Origin: an uncultured Saprospiraceae bacterium
Lineage (GTDB): Bacteria > Bacteroidota > Bacteroidia > Chitinophagales > Saprospiraceae
Direction: 5' to 3'
Length of the DNA stretch: 40,993 nt
Assembly (NCBI GenBank): GCA_937974625.1
Contig: CALJVJ010000011.1
Location: 1 to 40,993 of the forward strand
The position numbers and the translations under genes are program-made. The notes beneath the pieces were generated by a model. That model worked only from the letters and a program-made list of their open reading frames with translations, searched no databases and was not told where the DNA came from. How positions within the stretch are numbered: position 1 is the first letter of the stretch; the number at the start of each line of letters is the position of its first letter. Positions 33,932 through 40,993 of the stretch are shown here, piece after piece.

Positions 33932-34693
33932 ATGATTAGAGCAGAAAATATATATAAATCCTTTGGGGAAACAAAAGTCTTAAAAGGCATAACAACTACT
34001 TTTGAGCAAGGAAAAACCAATGTGATTATCGGAAAAAGTGGAGCTGGAAAGACCGTTTTATTAAAATTATTAGTGGGTTTATTTAAACCAACTTCAGGAA
34101 ATATTTGGTACAATGATACAAATTTCAATAATTTAAATAAGAAAGAATTAAGAGCCCTACGGATGGAAGTTGGAATGTTATTTCAAGGGAATGCCCTATT
34201 TGATTCTTTGACGGTCGAGCAAAATGTAAAATTTCCTTTGGACATGTTTACCAAGTTGACCAAGAAGGAAAAACTAGAGCGAGTAAATTATTGTTTGGAA
34301 CGAGTAACCTTGGCAGGGTCCAATAATAAATACCCATCTGAAATAAGTGGTGGGATGCAAAAGCGGGTAGGTATTGCAAGGTCCATTGTCCTAAAACCCA
34401 AATATCTTTTTTGTGATGAACCGAATTCGGGCTTAGACCCTAAAACGTCAATTATCATTGATAAGTTAATTAAAGATATTACCGTAGAAAATAATATAAC
34501 TACGGTCATCAATACCCATGACATGAACTCTGTGATGGAAATAGGGGATACTATTGTCTTATTAAATCTAGGTCTTGTGGCTTGGCAAGGCACAAAAGAG
34601 GAAGTTTTGGAAAGTACAAATGAGACACTACAAGACTTTATTTTTGCCTCTCCCTTTTTGCAGAAATTACGTAAGTCAGCAATTAGTAGCTAG
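33932..34693 (+). CDS. mlaF: MlaF-type ABC transporter ATP-binding protein
   Basis: 253 residues. Walker A is GKSGAGKT (about residues 34-41), the Q-loop lies in MLFQGNALFDSLTV, the signature is ISGGMQKRVGIARSI, Walker B is YLFCDEPNSGLDP, and the switch histidine is in NTHDM. The FQGNALFDSLTV and GGMQKRVGIAR wording is typical of the MlaF subgroup. It powers the MlaE permease encoded just upstream. The stop codon (34691-34693) falls inside the left arm of a perfect 16-bp inverted repeat, so the transcript ends there or nearby. Confidence 0.95.
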   Translation: MIRAENIYKSFGETKVLKGITTTFEQGKTNVIIGKSGAGKTVLLKLLVGLFKPTSGNIWYNDTNFNNLNKKELRALRMEVGMLFQGNALFDSLTVEQNVKFPLDMFTKLTKKEKLERVNYCLERVTLAGSNNKYPSEISGGMQKRVGIARSIVLKPKYLFCDEPNSGLDPKTSIIIDKLIKDITVENNITTVINTHDMNSVMEIGDTIVLLNLGLVAWQGTKEEVLESTNETLQDFIFASPFLQKLRKSAISS

Positions 34694-34728
34694 ATACTGG
34701 TTTAGCATGTTTCTAAACCAGTATCTAG
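34690..34728. terminator. Perfect 16-bp inverted repeat between convergent genes
   Basis: CTAGATACTGGTTTAG (34690-34705), a 7-base loop and CTAAACCAGTATCTAG (34713-34728). It contains the mlaF stop codon and lies 11 bases from the ettA stop codon. It has no T-run on either side, so it may act as a bidirectional transcription block or mRNA 3' end stabiliser rather than a classic terminator. A partial third copy (CCAGCATCTAG) follows at 34732-34742. Confidence 0.6.
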
Positions 34729-34738
34729 TGTCCAGCAT

Positions 34739-36412
34739 CTAGTTGATAACATTCTTGAACCTCGGTCGTTTTGGCGCTATATCTCCCAATCTTTCCTTTC
34801 GATTTGCTTCATAATCTGAATAATTACCTTCAAAAAAGACGACTTCACTATTATTTTCGAAAGCTAAAATATGAGTAGCTAAACGGTCAATAAACCAACG
34901 GTCGTGAGAAATAATGACCGCACATCCTGCAAAATTATCAATTGCCTCTTCTAAAGCACGAAGCGTATTGACATCAATATCATTGGTCGGCTCATCCAAT
35001 AATATTAAATTGCCGCCATTTTTTAAGGTCATTGCCAAGTGAACTCGATTCCGCTCTCCACCAGACAATACGCCTAATTTTTTCTGTTGGTCACTACCAC
35101 CAAAATTAAACTTACTTAAATAAGCACGGGCATTGACTTCGGAGTTACCGACTTTAATAATATCATTTCCACCAGAAACAATTTCATAAATTGTTTTTTC
35201 AGGTATTAAATCTTTATGACTTTGGTCAACATATGAAATATCGACGGTTGAGCCTACTTTGATAGTTCCGCTATCTGGTTCTTCCAAGCCCATCATGATT
35301 TTGAAAAGGGTACTCTTACCAACCCCGTTTGCTCCTACCACACCAACAATACCATTTCTAGGTATAGAAAAACTTAGGTTTTCATATAATAATTTATTTC
35401 CGTAGGCTTTAGTGATATTTTCCGCTTCAATCACTAAGTCTCCCAATCTTTCCCCCGGTGGGATAAATATTTCCAAACTATTTTCTTTGGCCTTTGAATC
35501 TTGATTGGCCAATTTATCATAAGCATTCAACCGCGCTTTTCCTTTTGCACGACGACCTTTAGGCGCCATTTTGACCCATTCCAATTCTCGTTCTAAGGTC
35601 TTTCGACGTTTGCTTTCTGTCTTTTCCTCTTGTTGTAAACGTTTCGCTTTTTGCTCTAACCAAGATGAATAATTACCTTTCCAAGGAATACCTTCTCCTC
35701 GGTCTAACTCTAAAATCCAACCCGCTACATTATCTAAAAAGTAACGATCATGCGTTACGGCAATGACTGTTCCCTTGAAGTTCTGTAAATATTGCTCCAA
35801 CCAATGCACACTTTCTGCATCCAAGTGGTTGGTCGGTTCATCTAATAATAAAATATCTGGATTGCTCAATAATAACCGACACAAAGCCACTCGACGCCGC
35901 TCTCCACCAGAAAGTACCGCAACAGATTTGTCATCTTCTGGACAACGTAGGGCATCCATAGCCGTATTCAATCGGTTATCTAACTCCCAAGCATTTAAGT
36001 GGTCTAATTTATCGGTTAGTTCACCTTGTTTTTCAATAAGTGCCGTCATTTCATCATCACTCATGGGTTCCGCGAATTTGGCATTCAACTCCTCGTACTC
36101 TTTTAAAGTATCAACCACGTTCTGCACCCCTTCTTCTACCACTTGACGGACAGTTTTATTTTCGTCCAAGGTTGGTTCTTGCTCCAAATACCCAATTTTA
36201 TATTCTTTATCAAACACCACATGGCCTTCAAAATTGGTATCAATACCAGCAATAATTTTTAATAAAGAAGATTTTCCGGAACCATTGAGCCCTAAAACGC
36301 CAATTTTAGCTCCATAAAAAAAGGATAACCAAATATTTTTTAAGACCTGTTTTTTCGGTGGGTACGTTTTGGTGACCCGTTCCATCGAGAAGATAACTTT
36401 TTCGTTCGACAT
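34739..36412 (-). CDS. ettA: Energy-dependent translational throttle protein EttA (ABC-F)
   Basis: 557 residues. EttA binds the ribosomal E site and gates the first elongation steps according to the ATP/ADP ratio. It has two ABC domains: Walker [10 protein letters not shown] at 41-49 with [15 protein letters not shown] and DEPTNHLD, and GANGVGKST near 360 with [15 protein letters not shown] and DEPTNDID. The arm insertion in the first domain and the linker between the two ([28 protein letters not shown]) are those of the EttA subgroup, not of other ABC-F proteins. The length matches the family. The minus-strand -7 box TATCTTTG sits 33 bases upstream. It is convergent with mlaF. Confidence 0.97.
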   Translation of the reverse strand: MSNEKVIFSMERVTKTYPPKKQVLKNIWLSFFYGAKIGVLGLNGSGKSSLLKIIAGIDTNFEGHVVFDKEYKIGYLEQEPTLDENKTVRQVVEEGVQNVVDTLKEYEELNAKFAEPMSDDEMTALIEKQGELTDKLDHLNAWELDNRLNTAMDALRCPEDDKSVAVLSGGERRRVALCRLLLSNPDILLLDEPTNHLDAESVHWLEQYLQNFKGTVIAVTHDRYFLDNVAGWILELDRGEGIPWKGNYSSWLEQKAKRLQQEEKTESKRRKTLERELEWVKMAPKGRRAKGKARLNAYDKLANQDSKAKENSLEIFIPPGERLGDLVIEAENITKAYGNKLLYENLSFSIPRNGIVGVVGANGVGKSTLFKIMMGLEEPDSGTIKVGSTVDISYVDQSHKDLIPEKTIYEIVSGGNDIIKVGNSEVNARAYLSKFNFGGSDQQKKLGVLSGGERNRVHLAMTLKNGGNLILLDEPTNDIDVNTLRALEEAIDNFAGCAVIISHDRWFIDRLATHILAFENNSEVVFFEGNYSDYEANRKERLGDIAPKRPRFKNVIN

Positions 36413-36444
36413 AAGGTGTAGTTATGATTTTTTTGAATGAGGGA

Positions 36445-36452
36445 CAAAGATA
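36445..36452 (-). promoter_or_regulatory. -7 box of ettA
   Basis: CAAAGATA on the plus strand reads TATCTTTG on the minus strand, a full match to TAnnTTTG. No -33 TTTG is seen at the expected distance. The start codon is at 36412. Confidence 0.45.
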
Positions 36453-36639
36453 ATCAATTGGTGGAATTATAAGGAAGGAGGATGGAAAGATGATTAATAT
36501 TAATTCAAAGAACTAAATCCTTGGGGTAATAAAATCTGTGAGAAAAAATCATTTCCTATGATGATTAATTATCATTTTTCGTTCCTAGAAGTTAGCCGAA
36601 TATCCGTTGGAAAATAAAAAATGCCAAAGGATAAAAAAA

Positions 36640-37986
36640 TTATAAGGAAATATTTTCCATCCGTTGAATGGCCTTTTTGACAACAGGCGTTAAAAACATA
36701 GCCTTAGTAGCATATTTAAAATAATTTAACATTGATTCGTGGCTCATGAAATTTAATCTAGAGCGAAACATCCACATTGGCATATAGCGATGAATCAATA
36801 CTAAATTCTTTAAACTTGCCGAGAGCGCCGCTGGCCAATCTTCTTTTAATTCGGGATGGGGGACAGGGCCTACAAGGTTTCGTTTTTCATCACTCAAATT
36901 CGCTAAAGCCAATCTAGCAATGGTCGCCGCACTAAAAACTTGCTGGCAAAACAAAACCGATTGGAGCGTAATCTTATTTTCGGAAAATACAGGAATTGTG
37001 GGGCGTTTAGAAAGTCCATTAGCAGAGCAATCTACAAATAAACTTCGGTTGGTATAGGGAATATTTCCTTTTTGCAATTGTATTTCTTTAGCAGTAATCC
37101 GTTGGACTCTCCCTTGTCTGATTACATTTTTAACTTTGCGTAATTGTACAATTTCTTCTGGACTGATGGTGCCACATCGCCATTTTATTGGGGTGATGTG
37201 CTCATCAATTCTAAAAATACCACCAGTTTTTTCAATTGCCAAAAAAACATCATCTACTGTAGTCGCCTTTTTAAATTGTTCAGCATGTTCTAGTACTCTT
37301 TTCGCTACTTTCCCTACTTGAAGCGCTTCCCGATTGAAAAGCCATGCATCATTAGGTTTTATCCAATTAATGTTAGCTACGGCCACTCCTTTTGACAATA
37401 AATACAAGACGGCATCTATTCCTGTTTTTCCATTTCCGATTACATAAAAATTATCCCATTGGTCATATTGATGGACTAAATCATTTAAAGGAGATAAAGA
37501 GACACCTTCATCCACTATATATTTGGGGGGATGAGTAGAAGGTACTTCGACATTCATATAAGTGGCATCGACCAGTCTTTTATTGATTGTATAGGTCGTG
37601 ATATTAGTAGGGTTTCGTAAGTCTGCCACTTGACCATTACCCAAATAATTGTGCTGCGCTAGAAATTCAACTCTACCACTAGCTTTAAACTTAGTGATGA
37701 TTTTTTCATAATAAGCCAATATTTCGGATTTTGATGATAAATCATTGCTACCATCACCCAATACAAGAGAGTTCACCCCATAAAAAGCTGCGGGTTGGTG
37801 CAGTCTTACAAAAGGGTAAGCATTATTCCAATGTCCACCTGCTTTTACTCGGCGGTCAACGATGGTTAATTTTAATTTAGGCTTGCGTGTGAAAATTTCA
37901 TCTGCGAAGGCAATGCCCATTGCACCTGCACCAACGATTAGATAATCAGTTTCTTTAGTTGATGACTTAGTAGATGAATTTCCCAT
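36640..37986 (-). CDS. FAD/NAD(P)-binding oxidoreductase, flavin-monooxygenase-like
   Basis: 448 residues. The FAD-binding motif VGAGAMG (residues 18-24) is followed by an acidic strand end (TIVDRR), the GGHWNNAYPFVRLHQPAAFYGVN block (read here as GGHW, then VRLHQP), and a second nucleotide-binding Rossmann motif VIGNGKTGIDA near 182-192. This two-dinucleotide architecture is that of class B flavoprotein monooxygenases and related pyridine-nucleotide oxidoreductases. The classical FMO fingerprint is not obvious. No signal peptide or membrane segment is seen. It is divergent from the styrene-oxide-isomerase-like gene with a 141-base shared spacer. A link to epoxide or aromatic metabolism is therefore possible but inferred. 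The substrate is unknown. Confidence 0.85.
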   Translation of the reverse strand: MGNSSTKSSTKETDYLIVGAGAMGIAFADEIFTRKPKLKLTIVDRRVKAGGHWNNAYPFVRLHQPAAFYGVNSLVLGDGSNDLSSKSEILAYYEKIITKFKASGRVEFLAQHNYLGNGQVADLRNPTNITTYTINKRLVDATYMNVEVPSTHPPKYIVDEGVSLSPLNDLVHQYDQWDNFYVIGNGKTGIDAVLYLLSKGVAVANINWIKPNDAWLFNREALQVGKVAKRVLEHAEQFKKATTVDDVFLAIEKTGGIFRIDEHITPIKWRCGTISPEEIVQLRKVKNVIRQGRVQRITAKEIQLQKGNIPYTNRSLFVDCSANGLSKRPTIPVFSENKITLQSVLFCQQVFSAATIARLALANLSDEKRNLVGPVPHPELKEDWPAALSASLKNLVLIHRYMPMWMFRSRLNFMSHESMLNYFKYATKAMFLTPVVKKAIQRMENISL

Positions 37987-38026
37987 TAGATTAGTATGCT
38001 TGAAGTTTAATTGAATAAATGTAGAC

Positions 38027-38034
38027 TAAAAGTA
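38027..38034 (-). promoter_or_regulatory. Candidate -7 box of the flavoprotein gene
   Basis: TAAAAGTA on the plus strand reads TACTTTTA on the minus strand (7 of 8), 41 bases upstream of the flavoprotein start. On the plus strand of the same spacer, AAAGCTTTTG near 38077 is only a partial match for the divergent gene. Confidence 0.3.
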
Positions 38035-38127
38035 AAAAATAATATCAGAATTCCTTTACTTCATGTTATAAAAGCTTTTGCTGCTTTCTCAAAAACTAGA
38101 ATTAATGAATTTAGAAATAACTAACTT

Positions 38128-38637
38128 ATGTCAATTCAAAACGAAACGAACAACCAATTTCATTTATCCAACCAACAAAGAGCAAAACTTATTTTTCATA
38201 GCTTCCTAGTCATCGGTATTGGGCTGATTGGTGGGATGGCATGGGTAATAGCCTTGGCAGGACACCTAGAATTATGGCCAATTCCTCCAATAGAATTAGA
38301 CCTTCCCGAAACCAAAGAGCTTTGGCGGAATGCGCATTTAGGACCTATAATGAATGGCATTTTTGTATTGGCGATAGCGGGCATTAGTCCATTTTTGACC
38401 TTGAGTGCTAAAGCGACGAAAGTTTTATTTTATTTGGCAATTATCATGTTGTGGGGTAATACTTTTGGTTATCAAACGGCACCTTTTGCGTCAGATAGAG
38501 GACTTGGAGTAACTGGCGATGCTATGAATATATTTTGTTACACTTGTTTTTACATTGCTGCAATTTGTGCCTTGGTTTTGGTTTGGCTAGGGATTTATGG
38601 AAGTTATCGAACCATGTCTTTGCATAGGATTAAATAA
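38128..38637 (+). CDS. Four-helix membrane protein resembling styrene oxide isomerase (StyC)
   Basis: 169 residues with four membrane helices (~25-46, 73-92, 97-117, 134-158). The length and layout match styrene oxide isomerase, a haem-b membrane enzyme that turns epoxides into aldehydes (Meinwald rearrangement). The segment around NAHLGPIMNG resembles the family's AHSGP-LNG motif, with H70 as the presumed haem ligand and N76 six residues on. Y115 sits 45 residues after H70. From memory, StyC uses H58, N64 and Y103, with the same spacings of 6 and 45. The RGLG segment near 124-127 also fits. These comparisons were not made by alignment. It is divergent from the flavoprotein gene, and 5 bases separate its stop from the convergent SUFU gene. 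The real substrate is unknown. Confidence 0.75.
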   Translation: MSIQNETNNQFHLSNQQRAKLIFHSFLVIGIGLIGGMAWVIALAGHLELWPIPPIELDLPETKELWRNAHLGPIMNGIFVLAIAGISPFLTLSAKATKVLFYLAIIMLWGNTFGYQTAPFASDRGLGVTGDAMNIFCYTCFYIAAICALVLVWLGIYGSYRTMSLHRIK

Positions 38638-38642
38638 AACGA

Positions 38643-39299
38643 CTACCAAAATTTAAATCTGGGTTTACAAGTATTCCTTCTATTAATATCAAGTACATCG
38701 TTAATTCCATACCTATTGAGTTTATCAATCAGTTTATTAGACCCATGTTTTAATTTATAAGTTAATTCTTCTTCAAAAATTGGTAGTACCATTAAAAAAT
38801 GAATATTTGCCGCTTCAATTATCGTAAATTCTTTTTCGAGTGAAAGTGGAGGTAAAATAATAGAGCCTACAAAATTTGTTCCTGGCATACAGCCTCTATT
38901 TTTATCATAAGAAATTGTATGACTTGATTCAATCCAAGTATTTTGTTCAAAAGGAATTTTTCCAATACTTTTTAAGTGGAGAATTGGCCAACATTTTTCT
39001 TCATCTTGCCAATCTAAGCCTTTTAAATTCCAGGATTTTGGGAGCAAAATTACTACTTCAATTAATTTATTGCCTTTTGAATTTTCAGGTATAGACATTT
39101 CATACCTACTCATCCCACAAGTCATAAGGATATTGAAATCAGGGTATTTATTGGAAGTAATCCAAAAGACATCCATATGATTGCTATCTTCTTTTGTTTC
39201 TTTTTCGTGAAATACAAGTACTTCATCTTCATAGAAAAACTGTTCTAGGTGTTTATCTATTATTTCTATACAATCAAGGTCCTTTTCGTGATGTAGCAT
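38643..39299 (-). CDS. Suppressor-of-fused (SUFU) domain protein
   Basis: 218 residues. The bacterial SUFU domain (PF05076) pattern is clear: LMTCGMSRYEMSIP, then LIEVVILLPKSW, LLHLKSIGKIPFEQNTW (here ILHLKSIGKIP), HTISY, FVGSIILPPLS, INF/IHFLMVLPIFEEEL and the C-terminal LIDKLNRYGINDVLDINR. In bacteria this domain occurs as an immunity protein of polymorphic toxin systems and also as a lone gene. No signal peptide is seen, so it is cytoplasmic. It starts 27 bases after the stop of the T9SS cargo gene on the same strand and is probably co-transcribed with it. It is convergent with the isomerase-like gene. Confidence 0.92.
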   Translation of the reverse strand: MLHHEKDLDCIEIIDKHLEQFFYEDEVLVFHEKETKEDSNHMDVFWITSNKYPDFNILMTCGMSRYEMSIPENSKGNKLIEVVILLPKSWNLKGLDWQDEEKCWPILHLKSIGKIPFEQNTWIESSHTISYDKNRGCMPGTNFVGSIILPPLSLEKEFTIIEAANIHFLMVLPIFEEELTYKLKHGSNKLIDKLNRYGINDVLDINRRNTCKPRFKFW

Positions 39300-39326
39300 T
39301 AACTTTGTTTTGGTTTACATTTAATT

Positions 39327-40700
39327 TTACCTTATTGAAATCACCTTCTCCACCAAAACCCCTTCCTTCGTTGTCAAAACAACAAAATAGAAAACCCCAA
39401 AATCATCTGAAGTACTAAAGGAATAATCATAAAAATCAGCAGCTTGCGGCATATCTGACACCAACTTTTCAACCAACTGCCCAGCAGCATTAAAAACTTC
39501 TAAACGTACTTTTTGAGGACTATCAAGTTGATAAGAAATAGTCGTTTTTTCCAGAAAAGGATTAGGGGCCATGTCCAAAGATTGGGTCTTGGTAGAAGGC
39601 AATTGCAAAACCAACGGATAAATAGCTTGCAAAGCTTGCACAGGTGGACAACCGTCTATTTGAGCGACAAATAAATTACTGTGATTTAAATGTAGGGTAT
39701 TAGTGGTTAAATCAAGATTTCTAAAGACTACTTTTAAGGCATCAGCCAGTTTCTGCCAGCCAGTTGCATTCGCTCGAAGTCTAGAACGTTCTTGTTCAAT
39801 GTGGAGAAATCGACCGCTGTTTCTAGAGGCGGCAGTAGCACATGGATTGGCACTGCCATTAATCAATCTACCTTGCATATTAGTTGTGCCCTTTAGGCGA
39901 ATAGAAGGGGTGATATGTGCTACCTTATAAGTTAAGATAGGGTCGATATCAACTAAAGCCGTTCCGAGTAGACTTAAATAATCTATTGGAGGAACCGTCG
40001 TCGTGCCATTACTCAAAATCAAATAAGGGTCGGTTGTTTTTTTTGAAAAACCGTGTAATTGAATAAAATAAGGGTCAGCTAATTGCGACCATAAAATTTC
40101 AGTGGTTTTGTGAAAAATGGAATGGTCGATGTGTGCCATATCCGATTCTCGATAACTTTCTGACGCATTATCGCAAGTTGAGGTGGTACCAGCGCATTCG
40201 GAATAACTATCACTATTACAGCGGTGCGTACCTGCCACCATATAAAAAAGAGCGCCAATTTCTTTTAAAATATAAATGCCTTGGTCTCCGGTATTACTAT
40301 CATTTCTTGGGTGTGGGGCTTGAACTACCAAATTAGCTTGACAAGCTCTGGGGTTGAAAACATAAGTACCCCAAAGATTATCGCTAGTAGTTTGGCTTTT
40401 TAAAATATAATAAGGTAGATTATTATCATTGTCTGTAAACCTAATTAATTCATAATCTAGTTGATTGGCTATCACTTCTGCATCCGCATACTTTCTTTGA
40501 ATTAAATTCAATAAGCAAGTTTCCCATATACCAAGTTGCGTATTGGAGGGCGCAATATAATCGTCTCCCGAACTGCCTGGCATATCATCTATAAGTGTTC
40601 CAATTGTAGTGACTAAATCTCCTGATTCATTAGATTGGGCAGAAAGGCTGAAGCATAAAAGCAGAAAGGAATGGAAAAGGAAAAGTTTTAATCGGTTCAT
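39327..40700 (-). CDS. T9SS cargo protein with amidohydrolase-like histidine motifs
   Basis: 457 residues. The signal peptide ends near SLSAQ (residue 22). The main domain (~25-360) is not firmly recognised. QAPHPRND (H130), a GDQG turn, IQLHGF (H216) and HIEQERSRLR (near 300) recall the metal-site order (PHxG, DxH, QxEI-R) of N-formylglutamate amidohydrolase and poly-gamma-glutamate hydrolase folds. This is a suggestion from motif order only. A type A T9SS tail starts at MAPNPFLEKTT and ends VEKVISIR. It is exported and possibly a surface or secreted hydrolase. The SUFU-domain gene follows after 27 bases. No consensus promoter is seen; TACTATTG on the minus strand near 40750 is the best candidate. 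Confidence 0.88.
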   Translation of the reverse strand: MNRLKLFLFHSFLLLCFSLSAQSNESGDLVTTIGTLIDDMPGSSGDDYIAPSNTQLGIWETCLLNLIQRKYADAEVIANQLDYELIRFTDNDNNLPYYILKSQTTSDNLWGTYVFNPRACQANLVVQAPHPRNDSNTGDQGIYILKEIGALFYMVAGTHRCNSDSYSECAGTTSTCDNASESYRESDMAHIDHSIFHKTTEILWSQLADPYFIQLHGFSKKTTDPYLILSNGTTTVPPIDYLSLLGTALVDIDPILTYKVAHITPSIRLKGTTNMQGRLINGSANPCATAASRNSGRFLHIEQERSRLRANATGWQKLADALKVVFRNLDLTTNTLHLNHSNLFVAQIDGCPPVQALQAIYPLVLQLPSTKTQSLDMAPNPFLEKTTISYQLDSPQKVRLEVFNAAGQLVEKLVSDMPQAADFYDYSFSTSDDFGVFYFVVLTTKEGVLVEKVISIR

Positions 40701-40888
40701 ATTTAATTTTTTGGCCGTTCTTTATTTACCAAATTGCGCACAATAGTAAAATGCAACATATTCACAACTTGTCCCGCATTTTTATCGGAATAGTTGGACA
40801 TTGACTAAGTAAAGGTAAGATAGCATAGAATTTTCCATGACTAAAAATTAGTGTTAAGTGCTAGGACACAAATAACTTAACTATTTAT

Positions 40889-40985
40889 GACGGACTCTTT
40901 TTTCGCTCTACTTCGTTGAAAATACTCGCCATAGCAAGCTATGTCTGCGTTTTTCGCCTTGTTGAGCAAAAAAATAGCCTCGGTC
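40889..40985. repeat. Long imperfect palindromic element at the right edge
   Basis: It is centred at 40937 on the hairpin CATAG-CAAG-CTATG. Outward, GAAAA pairs with TTTTC, GCTC (40905-40908) with GAGC, a T-run with an A-run, and GACGGA-CT with AG-CCTCGGTC. The 97-base element is symmetrical about its centre with several mismatches. It looks like a dispersed palindromic repeat of the REP or MITE kind. The window ends a few bases later, so its full extent and any second unit cannot be seen. Confidence 0.6.
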
Positions 40986-40993
40986 AAAAGAGC

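Noticed and set aside
36640..37986. Assignment of the flavoprotein as StyA styrene monooxygenase
   Set aside because: It has two nucleotide-binding Rossmann motifs and the GGHW/VRLHQP block, which StyA-type single-component flavin enzymes lack. It fits class B-like oxidoreductases better.

Overview
The window looks like a chromosomal segment of a member of Bacteroidota, most likely of the class Saprospiria. The DNA is AT-rich. Several secreted proteins end in a type IX secretion (T9SS) sorting domain. There are SprB-type repeats, a Reg_prop/Y_Y_Y sensor kinase, almost no Shine-Dalgarno sequences, and several promoters of the Bacteroidota type (TTTG, about 20 bases, TAnnTTTG). The class is inferred from the style of the genes, not from a marker gene. 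I see no rRNA, tRNA, CRISPR array, transposase or phage gene.

Layout. 1-4150 (minus) is the N-terminal part of a giant secreted metzincin protease that carries MopE-like, Asp-rich calcium-type repeats and runs off the left edge. 4151-5100 holds a long spacer and then a 57-residue cysteine-rich basic protein. 5284-6333 (plus) encodes a ferritin and a DinB-fold protein, closed by a terminator. 6689-7918 (plus) is a DUF4230 membrane-anchored protein, convergent with a 7TM-HD phosphohydrolase of the PgpH type (8021-10105, minus). 10444-15237 (minus) is a second giant metzincin with a P domain, SprB repeats, a GEVED domain and a T9SS tail. 15795-21248 (plus) holds prmA and an unrecognised 1497-residue exported protein. 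21363-22877 (minus) is an unrecognised helical protein. 22878-23549 is a spacer with a possible small RNA. 23550-26963 (minus) is a beta-propeller sensor histidine kinase. 27482-30134 (plus) encodes a thioredoxin/dockerin/cohesin-like T9SS cargo and a YdcF-like protein. 30351-32006 (minus) is a SprB-repeat T9SS protein. 32007-33020 is a 1-kb spacer with a structured, MITE-like inverted repeat. 33021-34693 (plus) encodes an MlaE/MlaF ABC pair. 34739-36412 (minus) is EttA. 36640-37986 (minus) and 38128-38637 (plus) are a divergent pair: a flavoprotein and a styrene-oxide-isomerase-like haem membrane protein. 38643-40700 (minus) is a two-gene unit, a T9SS cargo followed by a SUFU-domain protein. 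The right end is a long imperfect palindrome.

How the genes work together. At least four proteins with visible C-termini, and probably the truncated one, are T9SS cargo: proteases, adhesin-like and redox proteins exported to the cell surface. Housekeeping genes (prmA, ettA, ferritin, Mla-type transport) lie between them. The observations most worth following are the flavoprotein/isomerase pair, the T9SS-cargo/SUFU pair as a possible effector-immunity couple, the 57-residue protein with its own promoter, the possible small RNA at 23370-23486, and the two long inverted-repeat elements near 32.7 kb and 40.9 kb.
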